Made by a program: the position numbers and the translations under genes. Under the pieces are notes generated by a model. That model was not told the DNA's origin. It saw nothing but the letters and a program-made list of their open reading frames with translations, and ran no database searches. A stretch of 64,000 nucleotides of DNA from Coffea arabica (taxonomy: Eukaryota > Streptophyta > Magnoliopsida > Gentianales > Rubiaceae): the NCBI RefSeq assembly GCF_036785885.1, contig NC_092329.1:2852001-2916000 (forward strand). Direction: 5' to 3'. Of the stretch, positions 1 through 12,500 are shown piece after piece; within the stretch, counting starts at the first letter, position 1, and the number at the start of each line of letters is the position of its first letter.

Positions 1-892
1 TAACAAACTAATTAATGGTACAAGATGAGCTAATCATGGAAAAGAGACTTGTTTCATTAACCTTTCCTCAGTAACTTGCGCTGTCCGATGCTATATGCTT
101 GCTAATACAATGCACCCAAAACATTTATTCATGTATTGAAAAAGACAGCAACTGATAAATTAAAAATGTGATCATTTATGATGGCATTCGTGAATTTCGA
201 CCCAACAATTTGTTCTTTTACTCAAGCAGTAGGTTAAAAAAGGGTTTAGATGCAAATTTTTAGTAACAAAAAGGAAACAAAATAAAACGCTTTGAACATC
301 AAAAAACATGTACGCAAATTATGAGTTTATCCCCAAATTGAATCTTTCTTTCTTTTTTTGGTTGTCTTGGGGGGGGGGGGGGGGGGGGTGGGGGGGACAG
401 CCAAATCTACCTTTATCACACTCTGTTCGAAAATAAGAGAAAGTTTACTTGGACTTAAAGCTGTATATGCTCTAAAATCTAAAGTCTGTCAAACATTGTC
501 CCCATCTGATAAAGAATGATTCGTTGAAAAATGCTGGAGAAAATAAAGTACAATAATGTGTACTGGAATGGATAAACTATTCAGCAGGCATTCGTTAAGT
601 TCCATGGAAAGTTGGAAATTTGCACTGTAAATTCTGAGGAAGGTTCCGTAGTGGAAAGAAGACAATATGTTGGGAAGAAAGCAAAAAATTTTTAGAAGAG
701 AGGAAAAGAGGTCCTCGATGTCTTGATCAAAGGCAACAAGGATCAGTAAGGCCGATGCCTATGGCCCCCAACATGCCCTGGAGCTCACACAGTCTTCAAA
801 AACACTCGTGGTCTCCCCCGTCGCCCCCACAAGTCCACATGGCATTGTTTATCAATTTCTTCTGATTTTCCTTTTCCCTCTTCAAAGTCCCA
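1..892. other. Intergenic DNA upstream of the first SAUR gene
   Basis: No coding region is recognised. The stretch is AT-rich and holds one long G run (369-396). The last 150 bases become C-rich and presumably contain the proximal promoter of the SAUR gene at 1065, including a CCACATGG motif near 835. Confidence 0.6.
369..396. repeat. Poly-G tract (G20, T, G7)
   Basis: A run of about 20 G, one T, then 7 G. It is a mononucleotide microsatellite and potentially G-quadruplex forming. The exact length is uncertain because such runs are prone to sequencing error. Confidence 0.85.
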
Positions 893-893
893 C

Positions 894-901
894 TTTATAT
901 A
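894..901 (+). promoter_or_regulatory. TATA box of the SAUR gene
   Basis: TTTATATA lies 164 bases upstream of the ATG at 1065, in a C-rich setting. Transcription would then start near 925-935 and give a 5' leader of roughly 130 bases, normal for an intronless SAUR gene. The role is inferred from position and match to consensus only. Confidence 0.6.
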
Positions 902-1064
902 CCCCTCCAATGTCCTCTCATTTCCGCCGCACCACAATCCCTTCTATTCTATTGTTCTTCTAGACTTCTATTGTACACCGGTAGCTAGTAAAAACTAGCC
1001 TCTTCTTTTTCTTTCCTAGCTCTCTTGGCTCTTTTTCAGTCGCAAATTTTTAGTTAGAAACACC

Positions 1065-1382
1065 ATGGCAATCAGAAAGTCTTCCAACAAATTTTCACAA
1101 GCAGCAGTGATCAAGCAAATCATGAAGAGATGTTCAAGCTTGGGAAAGAAACAAGGTTATGATGAAGAAGGGCTTCCTGTGGACGTCCCAAAAGGTCACT
1201 TTGTCGTGTACGTTGGGGAAAATAGAACAAGATATATAGTTCCCATTTCATTCTTGACAAGGCCTGAGTTCCAAATCCTTTTACAGAGAGCTGAAGAAGA
1301 ATTTGGGTTCGATCACGACATGGGACTCACAATTCCTTGCGAAGAAGTCGTCTTTGAATCTTTAACATCAATGCTTAGATAG
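1065..1382 (+). CDS. SAUR family protein, SAUR50/54 type
   Basis: Small auxin up RNA protein of 105 residues, encoded without introns. SAUR proteins of this clade are known to bind and inhibit PP2C.D phosphatases at the plasma membrane, which keeps H+-ATPases phosphorylated and promotes cell expansion. The N-terminus (residues 1-30) is basic, with [14 protein letters not shown], as in SAUR50. The SAUR core runs from about residue 37 to the end and contains [37 protein letters not shown] and [13 protein letters not shown]. Length and both ends fit the family. The ATG has an A at -3 (ACCATGG). The 3' flank has TAGATTTGTAAAT near 1556-1568, loosely like the DST mRNA-instability element of SAUR transcripts. 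The nearest gene is FPP on the opposite strand, 8 kb away. Family assignment is firm; the exact paralogue is inferred. Confidence 0.94.
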   Translation: MAIRKSSNKFSQAAVIKQIMKRCSSLGKKQGYDEEGLPVDVPKGHFVVYVGENRTRYIVPISFLTRPEFQILLQRAEEEFGFDHDMGLTIPCEEVVFESLTSMLR

Positions 1383-4131
1383 AGAGAAATTTGGCAGAAG
1401 CAGAAGATTATCACGAAGTTAGATGGGTACTTCATTAATTGTCTCATAATTATGTAAAATTAACCTTCTCTGGCTACCTATTCTTTTTAGCTTTTGAGAT
1501 GTTGTTTATGGCTAACCAGAAACCCAAGCCAGGTTGCATTGTGGGTTTTAGCTAGCTAGATTTGTAAATCTCAAAAGTTCGGAAATTTTCCCTCGCGGTG
1601 GTGTTCGATTGTAACTTAATGTGTACCCTGTGAGAGTAACTAATACAGCTATATATCAAGAATCTTTGATTTTGATAGTATCAAGTTGTATAGATCGTCC
1701 ACTTCGAGTTCTTCTGGCAGATTTTTTTCTTTTCTTTTTGTTTTTCCTGGCAGAAAATTTTGGAAAAATAAACGCATAGAACCAAAGAAAGAAGAAAAGA
1801 TGGAGTGGTCCCTTTTTTTTTGGGTGGAGTATAGTGTTAAAGAATCGCGGAAATGAACAAAACAGGAGTATAGTAGATATCGTTGGTTGAATCTCCACAT
1901 CGTTGTCATGCAGAATGTACATGTCGGATTTCAAATGGGTGCTCTTGCTATCTGAGCTGATGCTGGTTGGCTCCTGTTTAATTACTTGTCTCATACGGAA
2001 ATTCTCCATCGTACCTTCCGGATCACATGCAAGTCCAAATTACTAAAGTAAAAATTGAAGATACTAGATATGATGACATTTCTGCTTCACCAATTTTCTT
2101 TTTCTTTTCCAGTAAGAGATTGGCTTCTTCTTCACCACCCCCCCCCCCTCCCTCTCTTCCTCTTTTAATCTTTCATTCGATTGTTGTTTCTGCATATCTC
2201 GAATAAAGCGTCATAGTCTTGACATTTTTGTTATTCTTCTGGATGGTTGATCTTGAACTTTTCGTACTGTATATCCTACAATGTGTTGCAAATAAATCCG
2301 CAACCCGAGTTCCTTTTTTTTTTTTTTTGAAGAAAAACAGAAACATAGAAATTGTCCAAGTCTAAAAGGAAAAGGGAAAAAGAGTAGTGGCTCCTATAGG
2401 ACTCTTATTCCATTGCATGGCATTTCATGCAGCCATTTTACCAGTGCAATTTCTGGCATACTATATCTATATAAAGCCCTTGCTCTCCTTCCACTGAGAA
2501 GTTGACCTTGATCGTCATTTAAGTCATGATGGTGCTCCATAACCCAAACTGATCCATGTAGAATTCAAGACAGGTGATGGCCAAGAAAGAGTATGATGGT
2601 ACTGATTTCCAGAGCCACTTGCTTTTGTTGCAGTGAAAAATTATTATGTTATCTGACTGAGTTTTCTGGGTAAACCTCACACGTTATTTGAGAGATACGG
2701 AATCTGTTATCCCTGTTGAATGCAGATCAGATGGATGCAGGTGGTCCCTTAAGCCTCCCATTCAATTATAGCCCTAAAAACAATGGGCCAAAAAATATCC
2801 GTACTCACCGGACACTCGCTCACTCATCACTCTTCAGCTCTCAAGGTGCATCCTTATGTGGCTACTGGTTTCTTCCAGGAAATAATTTATAAGTCCCCTC
2901 GAAAAATAAGTTACAGGAAAATTGTACGGTCCCTTTAGCTGTGGACCCAATTTCTGAATTTGTATTCGATGACAGTGATCTTTATTGTAAACGATCAAAA
3001 TTGTTAGTATAGCCTAAGGTTAAAAATACTCGAGGGTATATATACTCGAAAAGGAAATTGCAGAATCTCTCTAAGTAAAATGATTGGAACTCAACATTGG
3101 TTGGTTCTTCGAGGAGAAAAGATTATTACGGTACATTTGTTTCATGTAGTATGTTTCACCTTGTAATGTAGATGGATATACATCAGACGGAATACAGGAG
3201 ATTGTTTCTATTCACTCCCCTGGTCTAAAAGAGATGACATCGTTGTTGAATAATCCTGTTGTGACTATAATTTGTTCAATCTCATGTTCTTGGAAATCCC
3301 CCCAAACACACACAAGCGATATATGGGATGAGGGGCAGAATGACCGCTCCTGAGCTGTTTACGGCCAGATTTTCGTCAAAAAAAATGTACGCTCCAGATT
3401 ACTTCTTATATCTCGATTTTCACAACATGTGTGAGGTTCACAAAATTTTGTATTAAAGTTACATGTTGTGCAAACAAAATTACGTCGTGTGCAAATAAAG
3501 TTACGCGGTATGCAAAATGCACAAAATTGCTGCCCCTTGTCCCGATATATGACATCAAAATGGGTCTACAAAAGTTGCGGAGAAATTTGCTGGTGTAGGA
3601 GGAATTATAATGGAGCTGGCGCGGTGGCGCCCATGAATTAGCTGAGTATTCCAGAAATGTTTGTGATGGGGAAGGATGGTGGAATGATCGATCCACCAGC
3701 TAGCAGTGTACTCTCGGTCGTCTTATCCTGAAAGATTCCAAAATTCAAATTAACCACGATTATTTTTTTTTGAAAAAAAAAAGGACAACATCTATATTAT
3801 CCTATTTTGCAGAAGAAATTCAATCGGGTTGTACAAGGAGCTAAACGAAAGATAGATACATCTAAACTAATGGGGTGTTTTGGCACATTTTTTTGTATTT
3901 TTTAAACTGTAGTGTGCAAGATTTGAATTCTGATCTACATCTTAAAGAGGAATTTTAAATCTGTTTTGGTAGCTAACTTGTCTAAGACAAGTTGGTTAAC
4001 CATGATTGTTTGATTTCCAAAAAAGAAAAAGAAAAAGAAAAAATTCAATGTTTGTTTCACCTTCTATCTCTCTCTCTTTTTGCAGCCTTATATCATATTG
4101 TCATTTAGCTTTCACAAAATCGGATGTTACG
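1383..4131. other. Intergenic DNA, no gene recognised
   Basis: AT-rich sequence with homopolymer runs (C run near 2138-2147, T run near 2313-2328). Short open frames occur on the minus strand at 1649-2009 and 3406-3696, but they are low in complexity and match no family I know. The first 200 bases probably contain the 3'UTR of the SAUR gene. Confidence 0.55.
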
Positions 4132-4297
4132 GTTTGTTTGGATTGAGCATTATTTCCCCAATTTTATTTGCTTACATCATCATTACAATTTCCAATACAC
4201 CTTTTTATCTTCCCAATTACCTTTTTATCTCACATACATCACATCACAAAAAGTGCTACAGTAGAAATATTCCAAATAACTTACAATCCAAACAAAC
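4132..4297. mobile_element. Tourist-like MITE with perfect 14-bp inverted ends
   Basis: A 166-bp non-coding element bounded by GTTTGTTTGGATTG and its exact reverse complement. The inside carries a core seen again elsewhere in the window: a CTCACATACATCA-like block followed by CTACAGTA. Ends of the (C)CTTGTTTGGATTG type are typical of Tourist/PIF-Harbinger MITEs; the superfamily is inferred. No clear target duplication is visible. Confidence 0.7.
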
Positions 4298-4713
4298 TTG
4301 CAATTGCAAATTAAGAGTTTGGGATGATCAGTTATTCGAGATTTGACTCGTCTTCGTACGGCTTAATTAATTTAATTGTACGATATGCTCCTAAGTTGGT
4401 GCCAAAATTTTCACATTACGCATTTCGTGGTTGGAAGGGATCAAGGCAATTTATTTGTACAATGCTGATTGTGCATAGAACTGCTGAATTCAACCATATC
4501 TCAAACTCCCCAAATGTTTAGATACCCTCTGCATGCACGGCGATGATGTCTCCAACAAAATCTTTATATCCATTTTCAACAATTTGATTAGCCTCAAAAT
4601 AAGTTTATAAGTAAGAATGCAGAAGCATTATATGTTGTCACCTTAACAACAGCTGGTTTTCACCATGTCTCTATCTCGGACTAACCTAAGCAGGTGGTAG
4701 AGAACTTGTTCAG

Positions 4714-4911
4714 TTTTTTTTTTTTTTGTCGACACAGGGGTGTCCGGGTCAATCCTTACGAGGCCCGACTAATTCCCTGCGATCCGGGCCCGCGTCCCAA
4801 CCCGGCCCAAGCATGATATGTGCGCGGAGGAATCCATCAGAGCAGAGACTCGAACTCAGGACCTTAGGGGTCACCGGTTGGAAGTGCTACCGCTGGACCA
4901 TTCACGCGGGG
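4714..4911 (-). mobile_element. tRNA-derived SINE, full length
   Basis: Read on the minus strand, the element begins near 4911 with a polymerase III A-box-like TGGTCCAGCGGT (4889-4900), has a B box GAGTTCGAGTC (4847-4857), and ends in GTCGAC plus an A-tail (seen as T14 at 4714-4727). It is flanked by an imperfect 10-bp target duplication: ACTTGTTCAG (4704-4713) and ACTTGATCAG (4912-4921). The same 3' end recurs in the SINEs at 27443 and 63143. Confidence 0.85.
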
Positions 4912-4921
4912 ACTTGATCAG

Positions 4922-7900
4922 TTTGTTTCTTGTGAGCAAAACATATTTCCTCTGCCCATCACCGTCACTAGCCGGAAAAATTTTGGATGTGGCCTTCCTT
5001 GCGGTATTTTACCCTTTCTATACTAAGCAGAGAAATTCATATATGTCCTTGGTATTTGATATCCATACAAAGTATCTGTGCTGGATCGAATTTTGGAAAG
5101 TTGAGATGGAGCTAGTACTGATATTATCTTCATATGCTGTTGAGGCCAAGAAAACTTGAATTTTCTGGTAATTTTGATACCATAAAGTTTGCCACCGAAC
5201 CCATGGGGTGGCTTTATCATCTACTGCTATTTTTAAATCCTTCTCAGGGTTCAATTTCAACAGGAAGCAGTACTACTTGTAGACTTGAGCAGCGGCTGCA
5301 AAAATATGATTCCTGTTGAGAAAAAAGGGGACGAGAGTACGTAACTAGCCAATGGCAAATCATGATCTTTATCCATCCATCCATCCATCCATGCACATGC
5401 CTTTTCGGCACTAGTAGTAACTACTAATATAAATCACAGCGTAAACCCATCCTTGAAGCATTAATTCTTGCTTAATTTTCCCCATTCAGAAATTCAATTC
5501 TTTAATCGAGTCATTAGGTTATGTCAAAATTGGCAATCCAAATGGGACAGCAGATAGATAGATAGATAGAGATGTACTACTAGTTTTTCTCCAGGTCCCA
5601 TTCCACTTTCATAGTTTTGTTTGGAAAACCAAACTGACCACCACGTCTCTCTTTGTACCATTATTAGTACAACTTGTTTTTGTTTAATCATCTTTTCGTT
5701 CCAAGTCCTTTCCTCTGATTAGATTTCGCAACGAACATCGCGTATGCTATGAGAGCACTTGTTTACCCTTTAAACCCAATTAACGAAAGAAAGTAATGAC
5801 AGCTGCAACCATTCATATGCCTTCGCTGAAAGCATGAATATGATCAAAACATCTTAGCTATTGCAAATCTTGAAATTCAAAAAGCTTCTTTTGTTACCTT
5901 AAAACATTCTCGTCTGAAGATCGTTGAATAAAATGGATTCATTAACAACATGGAGCACCCTCATAGGATAGAATATCCGCCAATTGCTCGAATAATTCGT
6001 CCTAGAAAATATCTAAAATAATGAATATGCCTGCCTGATATCTTGATCCAGTGTGGACCTGGGCTACCTCTTGTCACGCCAATATTTAGAGCTGAAATTG
6101 TCGTCTAGTTAGTGGTATCTCTCTGATTATGTTCTGCATTCCATTATGATCATATATATATATATTCAGAATTCAGCATATATGGCTGGGGTGTTGCTTG
6201 GCGCAGATGGAAGTTATTCCTATTTTCTGGTCGGCTGCAAACTCATCCCTTCGATCCAAAATTTTTATCGACAGGAAAAGCCAGCTGTGTTGGAAGTTGG
6301 GCATTCTTGATGGAACGGACATGTTTGTTGGATCTCAATTTCTAATTTACAGAACCTTTAATTTAGGTGCTTTTCTAGCTGAGTTATACAGACTAATGCT
6401 TTTCTGCAGAGATGATGGAAAAATCTCACGAACCACAAAACTCAAGTACAACTCAACTCATATATTATATAATATCTTCATCTGGGAAATAAAATCATAA
6501 AGACAGCCTCCCCGCTTGGCTAGCAGGTTCGTAACTGGTGGCTAATCAGACTCCCGACATTTTTATGTTTTCTTCTTCATTTACTATGATGATGTATCTT
6601 GACAAACCCTCTGTTGTTCAATGGTGGCAATTCATCGTACTGCCCATATCCATTCGATCAATTCTATGCATGCATACCTTCTATTCTCTCTGCCCAATTC
6701 TATAGCAACATATTCATCCTGCATATATACATGAACTTATGAATTTGTAGATTGACACGTTTTTTCCGGTTATCACCGGTTCCTCCTGATTATCGCAGCT
6801 AATTATGTGTTTCTCAGTAAACTATAAACTAGTAATTAACTAAACTAGTTACGTGCAAAGTTGAGAACATACCAAGTGAATAAACTGGTTACTAGTTTGT
6901 TTCGTTGTTACCAGTTATAAAAGCTAACTTGGAGAAGTGGCAAACCAATTTTTACCATCCCACTAGTAATCACAATGCCAAATTACTAATAACTTACGAA
7001 GATGCAGAACTCTTAATAATTTAATTATTAATAGGATTAATCTTATTTATATATTGACGGAACATATGCTAGCAGATATGAATGCATGACACATGTGCAT
7101 GAATTAATATTTTTATTTAAATTGATATTATGTGGCAAGCATCTATACCAGTTGATGTATTACACTGTCACTGTCAGTGTATATAAAATTAACTCTGACT
7201 ATATGATAATCAAATTTGACTTGCTAAAAGCTTTAAATGCTAGTAATTAAACCCTAATACATCTTTAGAAACTTTCAATACCACATTAGTAAGAACTAAT
7301 TTTTTTTTTCCTCACGGTCTTTTTTGTGTAACTAAAAATTCATGTTTTCTTCAATATATTTGAAGGCATATGCTTTTTTGAATCCAATAGTAGATTTTAT
7401 GCCAGACATATCTGTCTTCTATTTTTGAGCGAAATGCGGCAAAAGAAAAAGGAATTTCCCAAGCTTTAAGTTAAAAGTGGAGAGCGAAGCCAGACTACGA
7501 AAGCTAATGAGCAAATATCTACTGTGTCTTCTACGCAAGAGTAAGTTGTTCGTTCACGCGACAAGTCAGCAGCATTATTACGAAAGAGGAATTACTCGAT
7601 CCGGCAAAATCGAACACAAGGACCGTAAAAACACATTAGGTCCAATAAAATGGATCCATCCATTTTGAGGACGTTCCAGTCCACATCAAACCAGAGAACA
7701 ATACGGAGTTAAAGGCCAACACCGACAAAACGTCTGCAACCCAAAAAAGGCAACTTCCTATACAGGTCGATACCCCCTTCTTTCACGGCCAGCCATGTAC
7801 GAAGACATCTACAGGATCCTAACGGCAGGCAGGTCTAAATAATATGAATACTACTATATATCATAAGAAAGGAAGTGTTCCCGTTGCTCCTTCACCCGAT

Positions 7901-9100
7901 CTGAGTTGAGAATCCGGCTGGCTGGAATATAGCGGCCATCACGTGAACGCTATTCTTCTTTACCTGGTCTATGTTGCACGGGGGCCGAGGAGTATGGCAT
8001 ATGGGCCATTTCTCACGTGGGCTACCCAGCCCATCAACATCTCTTCTTTCTGGTTGTTTTTCTTTTCTTTTTATATTGGGTAATTATTGTTTCAGGCTTT
8101 CAGCCACCGCTTCCGTTTAAAACTAGAATCCGAAAACAGTTCATTGAGCTGCAGACATGGACGCTTGAAATGCGGGAAGTCATCATTATGTCGACCACAA
8201 CCATGAAAAATAGCACTCATGAAAAATATACTACCATATACTTAGTTTCAATTAGAAATTCGTTCTTTGCTCTTTTTTTTTTTTTTTTTGGCTGCAGCCC
8301 AGATGCATTCAATCGATTTATTGGGTAAATATCCAATATGATGTTTAACTTTAAACAGGTGGGCTGGATTTGGATCCACTTCTCGAAGAGGAGGAGGGAA
8401 AAAAAAAAAAAAAAAAGACTTCGAAACCCAAAAGTAGAAAGAAGTTCACGCCTCTTTCTCAATAATTTTCAATAGGATAAGATAAGGATCCCACTTCAAG
8501 TTCTCATATAATCTTTCTTTTTGCTCAAACTTTGTTGTGAAGAGATCTCGTAATCTTCACTAGCATTGTTTAGCGATACTAAAAAGAAAACAATCTTTGG
8601 TACCAGTTGTAATTCCAGCCAAGTTGTGTTAGTCAACAGAGTATATATATATAATGGATCGCTGTAAAATGCCAGGCCAGAGATTTCATGTAACGCCTTG
8701 CGCTGTCAAAGCTTATTGTGCATGCGTTTTTAGTTTTCCTCAGTTCGGGTAAGAATAATAGGACTGCTTGGTTCCAGCTATTTATCTTCCATTGGAATTT
8801 ACGTAGTGGAGTTAGTTTTGAATTGTCAGATGTATATAACACGATAGAAGAGGTTTTGGTATGACAAAGAAGAAAGGGCCAGAAACAGAAAGGAGGTAGG
8901 CACGCATAAAAACATATTTACATCATTGCTTTAACTTAACATACAAGTTCTTAAAACTATTATGTCAATGAGTCAAACATTAACCTTGCAATTTATCATG
9001 GAAGAGAAGTAAAAAGAGTAAAGGTACTATAAACATCACATGCATTCATCTTAAACAAAAACCACCCCAATCACACTGCATCAATAGCTTCTTATGCTTA
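4922..9100. other. Intergenic DNA with microsatellites, no gene recognised
   Basis: AT-rich stretch. It holds an (ATCC)n run at 5371-5393, a (GATA)n run at 5553-5570 and long A/T runs near 8272-8290 and 8400-8416. Open frames at 5018-5260, 6198-6500 and 8017-8328 show no family match or coding bias and are not called. A promoter-like motif cluster at 7940-8033 is listed separately. Confidence 0.55.
7940..8033. promoter_or_regulatory. Promoter-like cluster: two G-boxes with TGGGCC/GCCCA motifs
   Basis: Two perfect CACGTG G-boxes (7940-7945 and 8014-8019) lie with a TGGGCC site II-like motif near 8002-8008 and an AGCCCAT near 8028. G-boxes bind bZIP/bHLH factors, and site II motifs bind TCP factors in plant promoters. 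No gene starts close by on either strand, so this may be a distal element, an orphan promoter or chance. Confidence 0.3.
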
Positions 9101-9452
9101 AATTGTGGCCCGTAACCAGAGTCTTCATGGCGTAGATATCATCATCTGTTTCGAGAAGAAGATTGGCTTTTCAATATGCCTTTTGATAACCTAATGGATA
9201 ACAAATTTTCCCACTTTGATAGCTCGTGACCATCTGAAGCTTCATATTTTCAACCATGCATTATTGGAACATAAAATAGTGTGGTTGTAATTATGGCCCG
9301 TTACTAAAGTCTCCATGGCATGAGTATGATCCTCTGTTTTTGAAGAAGATTCGCTTTTTAATACCCCTTGTGATAACCAAATGGATAAGAGTTTCCCATT
9401 TTGATGGTTCGCGACCATCTCAAGCTTCATCACGGACTATTGGAACATTACA
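9101..9452. repeat. Degenerate tandem duplication, unit about 188 bp
   Basis: Two direct copies, 9101-9274 and 9289-9452. Both contain in order a GGCCCGT block, a TCTTCATGG/TCTCCATGG block, GAAGAAGATT, GATAACC, AATGGATAA, a GACCATCT block and an ATTGGAACAT end. Identity is roughly 75-80% by eye. The pair lies just past the stop codon of FPP (9571), so it may be in or next to its 3'UTR. No function is recognised. Confidence 0.75.
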
Positions 9453-9570
9453 ACATCAAACTAAAAAGAGATTTGGACTTCTATCTACAGACAAACTTAC
9501 AAATGCCTTCTCTAGATACATCTTATTTGAGCCCCGACCAACCTTCGATAGACTTGCAAAGACAAAAGCA

Positions 9571-12500
9571 CTAGTTGCCAGTCTTCGCCTTTGAGGAAAA
9601 GAATCTGCTTAATCCACGAGAATGTTTCTCTGGAGTTGGTGTAGAAGATGAAGAAGATGAGCCCGACTTAGTAGGCCGATGCTTTGAATATTTTGAGCTT
9701 GTTGGCGACTTCAGCAGGTTGTTTCCTTCAGAGTCAGGACTAAACGGGGCAGAGTATAAGTCTACTGGGGAGTCGCCGCCTGCTCGGTGCAAACTGACTG
9801 AAGTGGCCATGTCTGACTCAGATGGATCAATTTCTTGCAAGTTCATACCACTGATGGTGGGTTCCTCGTTGAAACCCTCGTCCTTGTGATTCCTCTCATG
9901 GTTTGGGGACCCTATCGACTCTGTTTGAGGACGCAAGGCTTTCAACTGCTTGCCGAGGAGGAATATTGTTTCCTGACACTCAGCCAACTTCTCTGCTGCA
10001 GCTGCCAGATCTCTCTCCTGGAATAATACAAAACGGCAAAATATGCTTTGTAAGACACTAGATCCAAGAACATACCAAATAAAAAAAATCCCACAAAAAG
10101 TGGTTTATGAAACACTAAAATTCGTGATTTCCTTTTATTCAGGGAAGCAGTAGCGGCTACCTATCAAATCACCTCAAATCATGGGCAGCAAGAATGAGCA
10201 AGTTTCAGGTTTTAAAAAAAATGCGTCCACTTGCTACAGGTTATTTTTTTAAAAATAGTTGGCATATCCTCCAAACTCCAAATTTATTCTTTTATCATCT
10301 AACACGAAGCATAGGAAAGTATGATACGCCATATACGTTGATGCTGATTGATATTTGTTAGATTTCTTTCTGTGGATTTAAATATGTGCCAAGGATGGAT
10401 CGTATTAAGAACCCAAGTAACAATCCAAAAGGGCATCTCAAGAAGGTCTACACATCTCACCTGATTAGTCTTGGCATCAACATCAGGCGGACAACTTCTG
10501 ATCCTGGAAAAAGACGAGGTAAAACAAAGGAAAGCAAATTCATGAATAAAATTAAATAAACTAGCTGATTCATCAATGCATTTAAGATTTGAAAGCATGC
10601 TGTAGAACCCCATTGATTAACATGAATTCATAGTTGACAAAGAAAAATCAACATAAAAGGGACTTTTTACACCTCATTGAAAGTTCAATACACTAATAAA
10701 AGGGTGAATTGTTCATGTCAATTAGTATAGATGTTCTTGCAGTCTCAAAGTTCAGAACATATTTTCAGGGATAATTTGTGTTAAGAGAGGAAAAACATTT
10801 TAAAAAATACTCTACCCTTTTCTTGACGGTGACAATGTCTTGAACCAAGTTCAAAATCATAAATGAAGTGGAATGAGCAGAAATAATATATGCAAGTATC
10901 AATAACCTTTTTAATTTTTTTTTTTATTGCTAACCTTAACAGCTGTTCTTCAAGATCCTTGCATCTGGACAAAGCATCCTGATGATTTCTTCTCTCCTCC
11001 TGGAGCTCATTATCCAGACTCTCTATTTTTACCTGGAGGAGGTTTACTTCAGTTTGCAGTTCTTCTGCACGTGCTTCAAGTGTTTTATATGACTCCGCCA
11101 TGCACTTGAGCTGAGTCTCAGCCAAGCTGTTCAACTTCTGCGCAGAAGTTAACTGTGACTTAACTTCTGCCAATTGTCCTTCAGTCTCCTGCAACTGAGT
11201 CTTGGTGTTTTCCAGGTTTTCAGTACATCGAGCTAGATCAACTACAAAGCTCTCTTTCTCTAACTTCAGTTGTTCATACTCCTCTAATGAACATTTCCAT
11301 GAGGTAGCAGTTAATTCAGAGGTTGGAACAGGACTTCCCTCATGGGGAATATCAGGATCAGAATTGGAATCAGAAAAGTTGGTGCAGTTATTTGGATACC
11401 TATCTGTTGAATCCTGGGAGCCTTTATTCTCCGGTAAGGCAACCTTGTCGATACAATCAGAATTGTTACTTTCTACTTCAGATATTTTGTAGCCGAGGAC
11501 ATTAAAATGGAGCTCATTTGCTTTACCTAACACACGAGAAAGGCTAAAGACAAATTTAACCAGATCACCTTTGCTGCTTGCAACCTCATTATATTTGCCA
11601 TAAAAGTCATCCAATGTTTCACCTAGTCCCACACCATCTACAGATATTCCTTGCACAACCTTGGCCTCTTTGCCCAAAACTGTTACAAAGTCATGAATCT
11701 GAGTGATAGCAGCAACTAATTCCTGGCTTAGAGCACACAAAGTCTCCATACAAGGTTTGCGCTGTTCAGAGAAAACTGTTTCCTTCTCCGAAGTCACTTC
11801 GGCTTCACTTTTGAAATCAGATGAAGCATCGAGAGCTTGAGTTGCCTCTACAACACAGCTCACAGATTGATGGTGCAGACAATCATATGTTTCCTGCACC
11901 ACATGTCTAAGATCCTCCAAAACTTTGTGAATGTCAGTATGCATAGTTAGTGACTCAAGTATCACAGAAAGTCTTGACTGGAGCTTTACCAGAGGATCTG
12001 CATTGACTTCAGGGTCTTTTTGTGGCAGTTCTAACTTGGAAGAGATCTGAATTTCCAATGAATCAGAGTCGTGATGCTCCTGTAATCCTCCTTCAACTGC
12101 AGAGTTATGATTTACAATATCAGATATCCCATTGTTTGAAATATCAGAGACAGAAACTGCTTCATTTGAATTATTTGATAGGTATGCTAATTTCTCCATT
12201 TCCAGGAAGTCATCCATCAGCTCCAGATGATTAGCATTTTCAGGCTTCTGAGAACCATCAATGTTCTTTTCCTTCTTGAAATGAGAGAGCTCAGACACTA
12301 ATGCAGTAGCCCAAGACCCAGCACAACTCGCATCATCTTCGTTTCCATCTTCAGACATGGATGTTAAGCTTGGTGGATTGCTTGCATTTTGACTCAAAGA
12401 ACCTTCAATAGGCATCTGAATGTTGAATTTTAGAGGACTTCTTAGTTCTCCATTAGCGTGCAACTGTGCCTCCAGACTTTGAAGCTTGCTAGCTGTCTTA

